Assembly: GCA_903911355.1 (NCBI GenBank)
Contig: CAIWDD010000105.1
Span: 16,292-80,291, forward strand
Length of the DNA: 64,000 bases
Origin: an uncultured Nodularia sp.
Lineage (GTDB): Bacteria > Cyanobacteriota > Cyanobacteriia > Cyanobacteriales > Nostocaceae
Reading direction: 5' to 3'
A program made the position numbers and the translations under genes. This document shows, in pieces, positions 29,019 to 38,336 of the stretch (position 1 is the stretch's first letter; every line of letters begins with the position of its first letter). The notes under the pieces were generated by a model, which saw nothing but the letters and a program-made list of their open reading frames with translations, did not search any database and was not told the origin of the DNA.

Positions 29019-30164
29019 CTACCCCAAGCTGTCTTTCAGAGCATAAATCACCTGGTCTTGCTGTAACTGTGTCAGTTCTGGGAACATGGGCAAAGATAAC
29101 ACCTGATTACAAACTAACTCAGCTACTGGTAATTGTCCCGGCTGATAGCCTAGATATTGATATACTGGCTGTAAATGTAAGGGATGGGGATAATAAACCA
29201 TGGAATTTACCCCCCGTTCTTGGAGTTGACTCCGTACCCAGTCTCGGTAGTTGGGGCGCATTATTCCCTCAGTGCTGGAAATGCGAATAGTATACTGATT
29301 CCATACACTCAACCCCCCGGATAGTTCTTGGGGGACAATAATATCTGGAATTTGACTGAGAAACTGCTGGTAATAAGCCGCGATCGCTCGTCGTTGATGA
29401 TTCCAAGTATCAAGATAACGGAGTTTAATTTGCAAAATAGCGGCTTGTAGACTATCTAAGCGACTATTTATGCCAATTTCTTCGTAGTAATAGCGATTTT
29501 TCTGCCCATGCTCCTTGAGTATCCGCAATTTTGCTGCTAGTTGAGGATCATTGGTAGTAATGGCTCCACCGTCACCGCACCCGCCGAGATTCTTAGTAGG
29601 GTAGAAACTAAAGCAGCCAATATCTCCTATGCTACCAACTTTTTGATGATCCCAGGTTGCACCTGTAGCTTGAGCGCAATCTTCAATCACTGCTAAATTG
29701 TGAGACTTAGCGATGGCCATAAGTGCTGTCATATCTACCGGTTGACCAAATAAGTGCACTGGGATAATGGCTTTGGTTTTAGGTGTAATGGCTGCGGCTA
29801 CTTGCTGCAAATCAATATTAAAAGTATTACTGTCAATATCCACAAAAATTGGTGTCGCACCCACCGCGCTAATAACTTCAGCCGTGGCCACAAAGGTAAA
29901 GGGTGTGGTAATCACTTCATCACCTGTACCAATTTCCAGAGCTCGTAAAGCTAAATAGAGAGCATCAGTACCTGAGTTACAGGCTATACAATGATTAGTC
30001 CCATGATAGGCAGCAAACTCTTGCTCAAAGCTTTCTACTACAGGGCCACCAATATAACGCCCAGAAGTTAAAACTTCTAAAACCGCCGCACTCACTTCTG
30101 CTGCAATGGTAGCGTATTGGTGCTGAATATCAAAGGCAGGGACGGAATTTACGCTCTGGATCAT
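29019..30164 (-). CDS. DegT/DnrJ/EryC1/StrS-family sugar aminotransferase
   Basis: The protein shows the PLP fold of nucleotide-sugar aminotransferases: NHCIACNSGTDALYLALRAL, GDEVITTPFTFVATAEVI, AVIEDCAQATGA, and the Schiff-base Lys in CFSFYPTKNLGGCGDGGAIT. It probably makes an amino sugar on a nucleotide carrier for lipopolysaccharide or exopolysaccharide. The length of 381 residues is normal. It is a single gene. Its last about 100 bp are duplicated at 25324-25425 together with the adjoining MITE. The family is firm; the sugar is unknown. Confidence 0.92.
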   Translation of the reverse strand: MIQSVNSVPAFDIQHQYATIAAEVSAAVLEVLTSGRYIGGPVVESFEQEFAAYHGTNHCIACNSGTDALYLALRALEIGTGDEVITTPFTFVATAEVISAVGATPIFVDIDSNTFNIDLQQVAAAITPKTKAIIPVHLFGQPVDMTALMAIAKSHNLAVIEDCAQATGATWDHQKVGSIGDIGCFSFYPTKNLGGCGDGGAITTNDPQLAAKLRILKEHGQKNRYYYEEIGINSRLDSLQAAILQIKLRYLDTWNHQRRAIAAYYQQFLSQIPDIIVPQELSGGLSVWNQYTIRISSTEGIMRPNYRDWVRSQLQERGVNSMVYYPHPLHLQPVYQYLGYQPGQLPVAELVCNQVLSLPMFPELTQLQQDQVIYALKDSLG

Positions 30165-30353
30165 AAGTTTTCATTTGCTCTGAAAATACAAAGGATGCAC
30201 TGGGAGAGTCAATTTTGACGCTTGTTGATTTTTATTAAACAACTTGATCAAGGCGTCGCTACGGATACCCATCAAAGCTGGGTTTTTACTGGAATTATTG
30301 TATGGTTAAGAATACCATTATTAAGCAGTCAGGCTGTGGGAGATGGATAACCT

Positions 30354-31139
30354 ATGCAGGATTTAATTAAGCTGGATTTGGTTGATTTAGTGATTGCAGT
30401 CGGATTGATGGCCATAGCTATCGGTTTATCTACCTGGGAAAGGTTAGGACTAGAGTTAAACTTAGCCATGGCTACAGGTAGAACTATCTTACAACTACTC
30501 GTATTAGGATACGTTTTAGACTTCATCTTTGCTTTGGATAATGTTTGGGGAGTTTTGGCGATTTTAGCAGTAATCTTAACTATTACAGCTATGGTGGCCA
30601 GAAATCGCATCAGTGTGAAAATTTCCCGGGTTTTACCTTTGGTATGGGGCGCAATTTTAATTAGTACAGCTTTGACGGTCATTTATACCAACTTCTTGAT
30701 TATTCAACCAGACAGATGGTATGAACCCCGTTATGTAATTCCTCTAGCAGGGATAGTATTAGGTAATGCGATGAATGCAGCGGCGATGGCCGGGGAACTT
30801 CTTGTAAGTACCATGAATTCACAGTCTGTAGAAATAGAAACACACTTGAGCTTAGGTGCAACTCCCCAGCAAGCAGTTAGCCAATACCGGAAACAAGCCA
30901 TCAGAAGCGCATTTTTACCAACTCTCAATCAAATGATGCTTATGGGTATGGTGGCTATTCCGGGAATCACCACGGGACAGTTAATCGCCGGAATTAGACC
31001 CCTTGACGCTGTATACTACGAAATTGTAATTATCTTTATGGTGGCCATGGCTAACTTGCTGACAAGTATTTTAGTCACCAGAGGATTATATCGTCAGTTC
31101 TTTAATTCTGCCGCCCAGTTGGTGACCCCTGGGGATTGA
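30354..31139 (+). CDS. fetB: FetB-like ABC permease (UPF0014)
   Basis: The protein has about seven membrane helices. It contains the UPF0014 pattern: LNLAMATGRTILQLLVLGYV, VIPLAGIVLGNAMNAAAMAG, EIETHLSLGATPQQAV and LMGMVAIPGITTGQLIAG. In E. coli FetA-FetB exports iron and protects against oxidative stress. The ATPase partner FetA is not in the window. It starts 14 residues before the first helix and is followed after 45 bp by a TPR gene, which might be co-transcribed. Family assignment is good; iron export in this organism is inferred. Confidence 0.88.
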   Translation: MQDLIKLDLVDLVIAVGLMAIAIGLSTWERLGLELNLAMATGRTILQLLVLGYVLDFIFALDNVWGVLAILAVILTITAMVARNRISVKISRVLPLVWGAILISTALTVIYTNFLIIQPDRWYEPRYVIPLAGIVLGNAMNAAAMAGELLVSTMNSQSVEIETHLSLGATPQQAVSQYRKQAIRSAFLPTLNQMMLMGMVAIPGITTGQLIAGIRPLDAVYYEIVIIFMVAMANLLTSILVTRGLYRQFFNSAAQLVTPGD

Positions 31140-31184
31140 TGGCGATTTTGTTAGAATAGGGGTTTACCTTCCCCAGGAGCTAAA

Positions 31185-33026
31185 GTGTCTGAATCTGTGC
31201 CAATACGCGATAGCTATCTCGCTTTAATTGATGAAATTGTGGAATCTACCCTCCAGGGCAAAATTAGCTCTGGAGAGATGGTATATCAAATATTGCAAAA
31301 TAAAATTAAGGCGGGAACAGGAGAAATATTTGAACTGGTATTGAGCGATCGCCTAAGTAGCATTCAAAGCCAAGTGGATACTCAAACAGATGAACTCAAA
31401 AAAGCCAAAGCCAACCGCAAATTGAGAGCGGTGAAAACTATTCAAACTCAATGGCAAAGATATTCCCAGCACTATCAAACCACAGAAGCGATCGCCAGCG
31501 CAATTAAAGAAATTACCACGGCCGCTACAGATGAACGTCTGACGATTTTTTTACGTGTTATCGACCCCAATCAAAAGCAACCACTAAATATACAGTCAAC
31601 AAAGCAGTTAGCCAGTGGGTTACAACAATTTGCTCAAGTAGATACCGACTTACAGGAAATCTCCCAGGGAATTACCCGCGGTTTAGCTAACTGGGAACGA
31701 CTACAAGAGCACCTAGTCAGCTGGATGTATGAAAGCAATCAACAATTAGGTTTTGGTGGGGTTCCCACAGAAACTGGTCCTTGGGCAACTTGGGCAAAGC
31801 AGGTTAATAGTAATGTATGTCAAGCACTGTTTCGCGCCCTAGCAAGGGAACAATCTGTCTGGGAATTTGCACAACAGCAAGGCAGTATCAGCCTGAGTGA
31901 CTGGGTAGAACTAGGATTAATTTTACAATACCTGCAACGAGGTTTAGTCAACTGGTTCGACCAACAGGCTTACAACGTCCAAGCAGGATCAAAGTTGTCC
32001 ATTTCTACATTCTTAACCTTTGCAGTCATTTGGAGCCAGTTAGCAACTGGTTTTAATCATCAACCCATATACAGTCATGGCTGCTCTCAAGTTATGCTCC
32101 AGATCCTGCGCAACTTTGCCCAGCGTCCCTATTTTCCCCTGTATGGTGGTATTTTTGCCTCTTTTTCTGGTGGTTACTTACGGGATGCTTTGGATTATCT
32201 CGATGAACCACTGCGACGAGTAGAGGGAAATCAGCAAAAAGCTAGAATTATCACCCTTTTAGGCTATTCACAACGGGCTTTAGGACAATATGAGCGTTCT
32301 ATTGCGTTTCACCAGCAAGCATTGGAGATCGCTAGAAACGCCGGTGACCTCCCCTGTGAACTAGCCAATCTCAACCACCTGAGTCGTACCTATGTACAAC
32401 AGAAAAATTATGCTCAGGCCATCAACTACAGTCAACGAGCATTAATGCTCAGTCGCCAAGGTGGGGAAAAGACAGCACAAGCCAATGCGCTGGTAAATTT
32501 AGGTTACAGCCAAGTTATGGAGGCGCAACAGCTAGAACAAGTAGAAACAGAGGTTTATGAAACAGCTATTAATTATTTAGAACAAGGGTTAAAGTTATCA
32601 GAACAATTAGGCGATATTCAAAGTAAAGCTCTATGTTTTAGTAGCTTAGGTATTGCCTATTTAGTTATCGGTCAATCATCTGCGGCAATTCCCTATTTAG
32701 AAAATGGGTTTAAGACAGCCCAAGTTGCTGGAGATTTATATCTCCAAGGTCGGAATTTAGCTTACTTATCTGAAGCTTATTATAACTTACAAAACTCAGA
32801 AAAAGCTATTTATACTGGTAGCTTAGGAATGTATCTGTTAGAGCAAATTGCTTCTAGTGAATGGAGACAACCAGCAGGGTTACTGGCAATTTTACGGGGT
32901 CAAATAGGAGACGAAGCTTTCCAACATCTACTACAGCAAAATCGCACCAAAATGATTGCGATTATTGGTGTGGATGGATATGATTACATTCCCCAATTGT
33001 TAGGAAGGTACGAGGAAACTATGTGA
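31185..33026 (+). CDS. Tetratricopeptide repeat protein
   Basis: The start is GTG 31185, with CCAGGAGC just upstream. The N-terminal about 330 residues are helical and uncharacterised (SYLALIDEIVESTLQGKISS). TPR units lie at about 345-560: ALGQYERSIAFHQQALEIAR, QKNYAQAINYSQRALMLSRQ, AINYLEQGLKLSEQLGDIQS and SSAAIPYLENGFKTAQVAGD. Such proteins act as scaffolds. No catalytic motif is seen and no signal peptide. The partner is unknown; it may be co-transcribed with the FetB-like gene. Confidence 0.85.
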   Translation: MSESVPIRDSYLALIDEIVESTLQGKISSGEMVYQILQNKIKAGTGEIFELVLSDRLSSIQSQVDTQTDELKKAKANRKLRAVKTIQTQWQRYSQHYQTTEAIASAIKEITTAATDERLTIFLRVIDPNQKQPLNIQSTKQLASGLQQFAQVDTDLQEISQGITRGLANWERLQEHLVSWMYESNQQLGFGGVPTETGPWATWAKQVNSNVCQALFRALAREQSVWEFAQQQGSISLSDWVELGLILQYLQRGLVNWFDQQAYNVQAGSKLSISTFLTFAVIWSQLATGFNHQPIYSHGCSQVMLQILRNFAQRPYFPLYGGIFASFSGGYLRDALDYLDEPLRRVEGNQQKARIITLLGYSQRALGQYERSIAFHQQALEIARNAGDLPCELANLNHLSRTYVQQKNYAQAINYSQRALMLSRQGGEKTAQANALVNLGYSQVMEAQQLEQVETEVYETAINYLEQGLKLSEQLGDIQSKALCFSSLGIAYLVIGQSSAAIPYLENGFKTAQVAGDLYLQGRNLAYLSEAYYNLQNSEKAIYTGSLGMYLLEQIASSEWRQPAGLLAILRGQIGDEAFQHLLQQNRTKMIAIIGVDGYDYIPQLLGRYEETM

Positions 33027-33037
33027 TATTTACTCAA

Positions 33038-33946
33038 TCAAGACTTCATCGCCTTTTTAACCAATTCTGGAATCAGAGAAAGACGTTCAGCAACAGTCAC
33101 TTTTGCGGCTTCAAAAGCAGCTAATTTACTTTGTGCAGTGCCAAAATTAGGCTCACGTCCAATCACCGTCGCCAAGGTGCCACTTTTTCGCCAATTTTTT
33201 GGTCTTGGTGCGTGTCTACCTGCAATATAAGCAATGACTGGTTTATCAATGGCTTCAGCAATATACTTTGCTGCTGCTTCTTCACTATCGCCACCGGGTT
33301 GACCGACTAAAACGATCGCTTCTGTGGTTTCATCTTCATCGAGAATTTGCAGCCATTGCAGAAAGGATGAACCGACGATCGCATCACTACCAATACTCAC
33401 ACTAATGGATTGCCCTAAACCAGCTTTAGTTAGTTCCCAAGCAACCTCGTATGTGAGGGTACTGCTGCGGCTAACGATACCAACCGGTCCTGGTGTATAT
33501 AATTCACTGGGTTGAGTACCCAAAAGAATTTTACCCGGTACGATAATTCCCGGACTGTTGGGACCTACTATCAAGGTTTCACCCGCTTCCGACTGACGCA
33601 GTAATTGCACCATATCCAAAGGTGGTACCCCACCTGAAATGATCATTATCTGACTGATATTAGAGGCGATCGCTTCTAAGGCTGCATCTAAAACTTGGTA
33701 CGGATGTACGCAGATAATTGCTGTATCAATTGCGCCGAATTCTTCCACCACCTCTTCCACCAAATCGAAGATTGGCAGATTGTAGAGTTGCTGTCCACCA
33801 CATCCGGGATTGACACCAGCAACCAAATTTGTACCATAAGCTTGCATTTGAGCGATATGATTTGCTGAAATAAATTCAGAAAAGCCCTCAATTAATACCT
33901 TACTATCTGGTGTTAAGTTCATAAAACATTTTAGTAGCTTTAGCAA
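33038..33946 (-). CDS. Succinyl-CoA synthetase alpha-like protein lacking the active-site His
   Basis: The protein has a CoA-binding Rossmann domain (VLIEGFSEF, YGTNLVAGVNPGCGGQQLYN, then IVGPNSPGIIVPGK) and a ligase domain (SIGSDAIVGSSFLQWLQILD, VLVGQPGGDSEEAAAKYI). The place where SucD carries its phosphohistidine (GHAGAI) reads KSGTLATVI. Normal catalysis by phosphohistidine is therefore not expected. The start is likely ATG 33922 (MNLTPDSKVLIEG), a few codons inside the longest frame. A beta-like gene lies just upstream on the same strand, so they form a pair. A scaffold, sensing or altered-ligase role is possible. Confidence 0.78.
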   Translation of the reverse strand: MLKLLKCFMNLTPDSKVLIEGFSEFISANHIAQMQAYGTNLVAGVNPGCGGQQLYNLPIFDLVEEVVEEFGAIDTAIICVHPYQVLDAALEAIASNISQIMIISGGVPPLDMVQLLRQSEAGETLIVGPNSPGIIVPGKILLGTQPSELYTPGPVGIVSRSSTLTYEVAWELTKAGLGQSISVSIGSDAIVGSSFLQWLQILDEDETTEAIVLVGQPGGDSEEAAAKYIAEAIDKPVIAYIAGRHAPRPKNWRKSGTLATVIGREPNFGTAQSKLAAFEAAKVTVAERLSLIPELVKKAMKS

Positions 33947-34053
33947 TTATCTGTGTTCATCTGTGTACCCTACAGGAGTCCGCTAAGGCCTCTACATCTG
34001 TGGTTAAAAAATTCTGACCTCATGAGTAAGTAAACCAGAAAAAACCAAAGGCT

Positions 34054-35268
34054 TTACCCATCACGTTTGGTAAAACTCACAGATGTTGCCACTGCCTCAT
34101 CTAAATTTTCAAGTACTATCAGAGCATCAGGTTTAGTATTTAATCGCCCTAACAATTTTTCAGCCGCAGCGAACTCAGATCCAGCAATGCGGACAACCAA
34201 ACGCGGAAAATGATGTCCTCGGCGAGTTTTGGTGCTACAAGCTACACTTGCTGATTGAACTTCGCGGTTGTCCTGCTGCATAAAATTGCTAATGATTTGC
34301 GCTACTTCCTTGGTCTCAGTTACAGCACCGATCAGGTTGAGTAGTATAACTTGAACACTCTTGTCAGCGGCTAAAAAATTTAAACCTTTAGCAAGGCGAT
34401 CGCAGAAAGTTGTCGGTGAAACATCTGTGACCAAAGCATGGCGCAGGTTCAGACAACTACCAGGTTTACCACCTGCACTAGTGACTAAATCCAAGGTAGC
34501 CATCATGGAACCAGTACCATTAGCCAAAATGCCAATCTTACCATGCAGTTCTAAACCATCCCAATTACCTAACTGAGGGTTGATGGTACTTCTACCATGA
34601 CGGTTAGCTGTTTTTACGGCTATTTCCTCCAAATCTGGATGGCGGCCAATGGCCCGCTCATTGATACTGACTTTACCATTGAGAGCCATCACTTCACCTG
34701 AAGCATTTACGGACAAAGGACTAATTTCCACCAAATCCAAGTCTTTTTGGATAAATAACTGATACATTTTGTCAACTACAGAGCTGACAGACTGGATTAA
34801 TTTTCCCCGTAAACCCATTTTTAACGCCAGTCGCCGCGCATAGAAAGCAGAAAATTCCTGTTCAACCACAACGTGATGCATTTTTTGCCCTGGGGATTCC
34901 CAGTCGATATCTGCTTCCGTGCCACCTAAAAGCACTGGTCGGCACACAGCAGTATCTAAAACTACTGCTAGATAAAATTCTTTTTCCCCTATATACTGGG
35001 ATTCTCCTAGTATAACTTCCGGTAACTCGCCCCAAATTGGCAAATTAAATATAGTCTGTGCCGCCGCGATCGCGTCAATTGTTGTTTCTACAAACCTCAC
35101 CCCGCCAGCTTTCGCCCTTTCTCCCGTGTATACTTGGGACTTCAGTACAATCGGGTAGGGAATTTTTAACCTTTTCAAATCTGTAGGATGGTCAATTCGT
35201 TGGGAAGGCAATACGGGAATGCCTATTTTCCGAAACCATTCTTTAACTTGGTACTCCAATAGCTCCAT
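34054..35268 (-). CDS. Succinyl-CoA synthetase beta-like (ATP-grasp) protein
   Basis: The N-terminus reads as an ATP-grasp acyl-CoA synthetase beta chain: MELLEYQVKEWFRKIGIPVL, PIVLKSQVYTGERAKAGGVR. Later, DLDLVEISPLSVNASGEVMA and GKIGILANGTGSMMATLDLV follow the SucC order. The usual GGxPANFxDxGGG loop is GGKPGSCLNLRHALVTD and VNIFGGI is LLNLIGAV, so key loops are altered. It lies 107 bp upstream of the alpha-like gene in the same direction and was probably derived from the same ancestral sucCD. The reaction cannot be assigned from sequence. Confidence 0.76.
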   Translation of the reverse strand: MELLEYQVKEWFRKIGIPVLPSQRIDHPTDLKRLKIPYPIVLKSQVYTGERAKAGGVRFVETTIDAIAAAQTIFNLPIWGELPEVILGESQYIGEKEFYLAVVLDTAVCRPVLLGGTEADIDWESPGQKMHHVVVEQEFSAFYARRLALKMGLRGKLIQSVSSVVDKMYQLFIQKDLDLVEISPLSVNASGEVMALNGKVSINERAIGRHPDLEEIAVKTANRHGRSTINPQLGNWDGLELHGKIGILANGTGSMMATLDLVTSAGGKPGSCLNLRHALVTDVSPTTFCDRLAKGLNFLAADKSVQVILLNLIGAVTETKEVAQIISNFMQQDNREVQSASVACSTKTRRGHHFPRLVVRIAGSEFAAAEKLLGRLNTKPDALIVLENLDEAVATSVSFTKRDG

Positions 35269-35572
35269 ATACTTGCACCCTATATTTACACTTCCAAAAG
35301 CATTTTCTCGGTGCTGGTTTTAACTGTTTATAGCACTAGAATTACATAATTAAGCTGCTTTCGTGTTATTTAAAGTAATTTATTCATTATGTATTAATTC
35401 TATCGGATTACATCCAGAATGCCAATGTATTTTTTTAGATGGGAATATAAATACTGTACTATAAAAAGTTATTATTTACTCATTAATTTAGTAAGTAAGT
35501 AAAAAACTCTGGTGTTGCCGTTGCCAAAAAGACTGAAACAATGGAAGTAGAAGCTAGATTCATATATAAACT
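35269..35572. other. Intergenic stretch, AT-rich
   Basis: This 304-bp gap separates two divergent genes and probably holds both promoters. I see AT-rich sequence (TATAAACTATG just before the DUF1995 start) but no repeat, RNA gene or clear operator. Confidence 0.5.
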
Positions 35573-36307
35573 ATGCCTGAACTTCCCAAAAGTCTGGAAG
35601 AAGCCATCGCTCAATCTCGCATGGCCACCCAAGCCGCCCTTACAGACGGGTACACTCGCTTACAAGTTGATTTTCTGTTCCCAGAACTAAAACTGATGCC
35701 CGTGGCGGCAGAATTTTTGCCCGTGTTTGCCAAATATGATTCCCGTCTGAAAGTTTTCTTTGCCGATGCTGGTGCTGCAGCCCTGGCTAACCGTGATTGG
35801 CAGGATACACCATTTACAATTTTGGATATCGGTACAGGTAGGGCGGCCTCCCTACAATCGAAAATTCACCCAGATGATGAAATTTTCTTATTTATTTCCC
35901 CCTCCTCTGTAGAAGTTCCCCAGGTGGAAAAGTTATGCGAAGAGATAGGCGATCGCCCTTTTGTGATGTTAAATCCCCGCCTGGAAGATTCTGGGGTTGT
36001 GGGTATTGGTTATACAGCTAGGCAAACCCGCCAGCGTTTTATTAGTACCATTGAATCTTGTTACTACCTGCGTCCTGTGGATGATACCACTGCTGTATTT
36101 CGCTGCTATCCTGGACTATGGGAGGTCTGGGTAGAAACAAATGGCGAATATGAAAAAGTGGCGGAATTACCCAAAAGACCAACAGGTGATGAGTTGGATA
36201 TGATTGTCATCCAAGGACAACCACAAACACTTCAGGATGGTGTACAGCCGAAAAAGCCGAGTATGTTGAAGAGTTTACAACGCTTCTTGAAGGCTTTGAG
36301 TAGTTAG
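35573..36307 (+). CDS. DUF1995 family protein
   Basis: The protein opens MPELPKSLEEAIAQSRMATQ and has LQVDFLFPELKLMPVAAEFL, DRPFVMLNPRLEDSGVVGIG and RCYPGLWEVWVETNGEYEKV, all typical of DUF1995. Plant homologues include LPA3, an accessory protein for photosystem II assembly. No membrane segment or signal is seen. The 244-residue length is normal. It is convergent with the ABC transporter gene and separated from it by a hairpin. The role in photosystem assembly is inferred by homology. Confidence 0.87.
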   Translation: MPELPKSLEEAIAQSRMATQAALTDGYTRLQVDFLFPELKLMPVAAEFLPVFAKYDSRLKVFFADAGAAALANRDWQDTPFTILDIGTGRAASLQSKIHPDDEIFLFISPSSVEVPQVEKLCEEIGDRPFVMLNPRLEDSGVVGIGYTARQTRQRFISTIESCYYLRPVDDTTAVFRCYPGLWEVWVETNGEYEKVAELPKRPTGDELDMIVIQGQPQTLQDGVQPKKPSMLKSLQRFLKALSS

Positions 36308-36323
36308 TCTGAAATCAGAAAAA

Positions 36324-36360
36324 TCAACCACAGATACAGACAATCTACATCTGTGGTTGA
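36324..36360. terminator. Bidirectional hairpin terminator
   Basis: TCAACCACAGAT (36324-36335) pairs with ATCTGTGGTTGA (36349-36360) between two converging genes. The first four bases of the ABC gene end lie next to it. Confidence 0.65.
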
Positions 36361-36363
36361 AAT

Positions 36364-38115
36364 TCAATGTAGTAACTCTTCTACCTGGTGCTGATGCCAC
36401 AATTTTTTGTAAAGACCATCTGTTTGCAATAGTTCTGAGTGATTGCCTATTTGGACAATTTTGCCCTTATCCATCACAAAAATCCGGTCAGCCGTCGCCG
36501 CCGCCGATAGCTGATGAGTGATGAAAATTATGGTTTTGCGACTGCCTTTACTCGTAATATTACGTATAATTTTTGTAGCAGTTTGATTATCTACACTGGA
36601 AAGGGCATCATCTAAAATTAGGATTGGAGCCTCCACCAACATCGCCCTAGCTAAGGCGGTACGTTGTCGTTGACCTCCAGAAAGAGTTATACCCCGCTCC
36701 CCCACAATGGTTTCATATTCCTGGGGAAAATTCCTAATTTCGCCATCAATTTGGGCTATTTTAGCAACATCCTCTATGAGTTGTAATTCACCGACTGGGT
36801 CACCGTAGCGGATATTATTCTTAATTGTAGTGCTAAACAAAAAACTATCTTGAGGAACATAGGCGATGGACTGACGTAAATCCGCCAATGATATCTTAGT
36901 AATATCGACATCATCGAGGAACAATTGCCCCGATGGAATATCTAACAACCGCGGTAAGGCATTAGCTAAAGTTGATTTACCAGAACCAATGGCCCCCACA
37001 ATGGCCAGTGTTTCCCCAGGAAAAATAGTAAAGCTGATATTATCTAAAGCCGCAGTACTGGCACCAGGGTAGGTATAGTTGAGATTAATGGCCCTGATTT
37101 CTCCTTTAATCTCATTCTTGGGCAAATGTACAGTATCCGGTGCGTCTTGAATTTTCGGTGTTACAGACAGAATAGACTCCAGGCGGTCAATACTCACTTC
37201 ACCACGTTGATAAGCTGTAATCGTAAAACCTAATAAAGCTGTGGGAAACACTAAACGTTCTACATAAATCAGCAGGGCCAAAAAATCTCCTACAGCCAGA
37301 GTTCCCGTAGAGATTTGTAAGCTTCCCAGCCAGATGATTACCAGAGAACTGAGATTAGCTAAACCACCAATTAAAGGAAACAGTATATTGCGGCTTTTAG
37401 CCAGTTGTAGGTTAGCCGCCAATAGCTGCTGGTTCTTTTGACCAAACGCTCGACGCTCATTGTCTTCTTGGGCGTAGATTTTAATTAGAGCAATACCGCT
37501 AATGTCCTCTTGAATTAGTTCACTGATGTCGGATAGTTCTTCTTGTACTACAGCTTGCTCTTTACGGAGACGATTGCTAAATAGATGTACTAACCAGAAC
37601 ATGAAAGGATACACAGCCAAAGAAGCCAGTGTAAGATTGACACTAATTCTTAACATTACTGGTAGGGTGAGAGCATAGGCAAAGATAGTATTTGCTAAAC
37701 TCAGTACAGCAAAACCCACCAACCTCCTCACATTGTCTACATCACTGGTGGCCCGATTAATTAAATCTCCAGCAGTATTAGTGACAAAATAAGCAGGTTC
37801 CAGCTTGAGTAGGTGTTCAAAAATGCGTTGTTTCAGGTCAAATTCTACCTGTCGCCCCACCCCAAACAGCCAAATCCGCGAAGCCATACGGATGAGCCAC
37901 ATAGCGGAAGTGAGCAAGACAATTGGGACTACATAATATAATATTTGGTTGAAATTAAAGCTACCCGAAAGTTGGTCAATGGCTGAACGAATCAACCAGG
38001 GAATATAAACACCCAACCCATTGACAGATAATAAAGCAAGAATGCCTAATGTAGTTTCCCGCCAATGGGGACGTAAATAAGCACCGATTTTAGCCAGTCG
38101 TCGAGATTCTGCCAT
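36364..38115 (-). CDS. ABC exporter with fused membrane and ATPase domains
   Basis: The N-terminal six-helix domain (about 1-310) and ATPase (about 340-583) are those of a type I exporter half. Walker A is GAIGSGKST, the signature LSGGQRQR, and Walker B ILILDDALSSVD. The residue after the Walker B Asp is Asp rather than the catalytic Glu, as in the MdlA/YheI/TM287 half of heterodimeric exporters. A partner gene is not next to it. The substrate could be a lipid or drug; it cannot be assigned. It is a single gene, 583 residues. Confidence 0.9.
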   Translation of the reverse strand: MAESRRLAKIGAYLRPHWRETTLGILALLSVNGLGVYIPWLIRSAIDQLSGSFNFNQILYYVVPIVLLTSAMWLIRMASRIWLFGVGRQVEFDLKQRIFEHLLKLEPAYFVTNTAGDLINRATSDVDNVRRLVGFAVLSLANTIFAYALTLPVMLRISVNLTLASLAVYPFMFWLVHLFSNRLRKEQAVVQEELSDISELIQEDISGIALIKIYAQEDNERRAFGQKNQQLLAANLQLAKSRNILFPLIGGLANLSSLVIIWLGSLQISTGTLAVGDFLALLIYVERLVFPTALLGFTITAYQRGEVSIDRLESILSVTPKIQDAPDTVHLPKNEIKGEIRAINLNYTYPGASTAALDNISFTIFPGETLAIVGAIGSGKSTLANALPRLLDIPSGQLFLDDVDITKISLADLRQSIAYVPQDSFLFSTTIKNNIRYGDPVGELQLIEDVAKIAQIDGEIRNFPQEYETIVGERGITLSGGQRQRTALARAMLVEAPILILDDALSSVDNQTATKIIRNITSKGSRKTIIFITHQLSAAATADRIFVMDKGKIVQIGNHSELLQTDGLYKKLWHQHQVEELLH

Positions 38116-38256
38116 TAAAGCGATATTGCAACTTAATTATCCTGAGGATCAACTGCTGATAAATCTCTTATGTTATGGGAATTTCAGCAATCCGCCCTAT
38201 CCTACTTTAGCGAATAGAGAAGCCAATCAAGCAGCAAGTCAATATTTTTCAGGTTA

Positions 38257-38300
38257 AACCACAGATGCCGACAGATAAATATGATCAAATATCTGTGGTT
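38257..38300. terminator. Hairpin between the ABC and YdcF-like genes
   Basis: AACCACAGAT (38257-38266) pairs with ATCTGTGGTT (38291-38300). It is the same arm sequence as the hairpin at 36324-36360 and may end the YdcF-like transcript on the minus strand. Confidence 0.5.
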
Positions 38301-38336
38301 CATTGCTCGGTGATTCCTATTTTTGCACTCTCAGCT

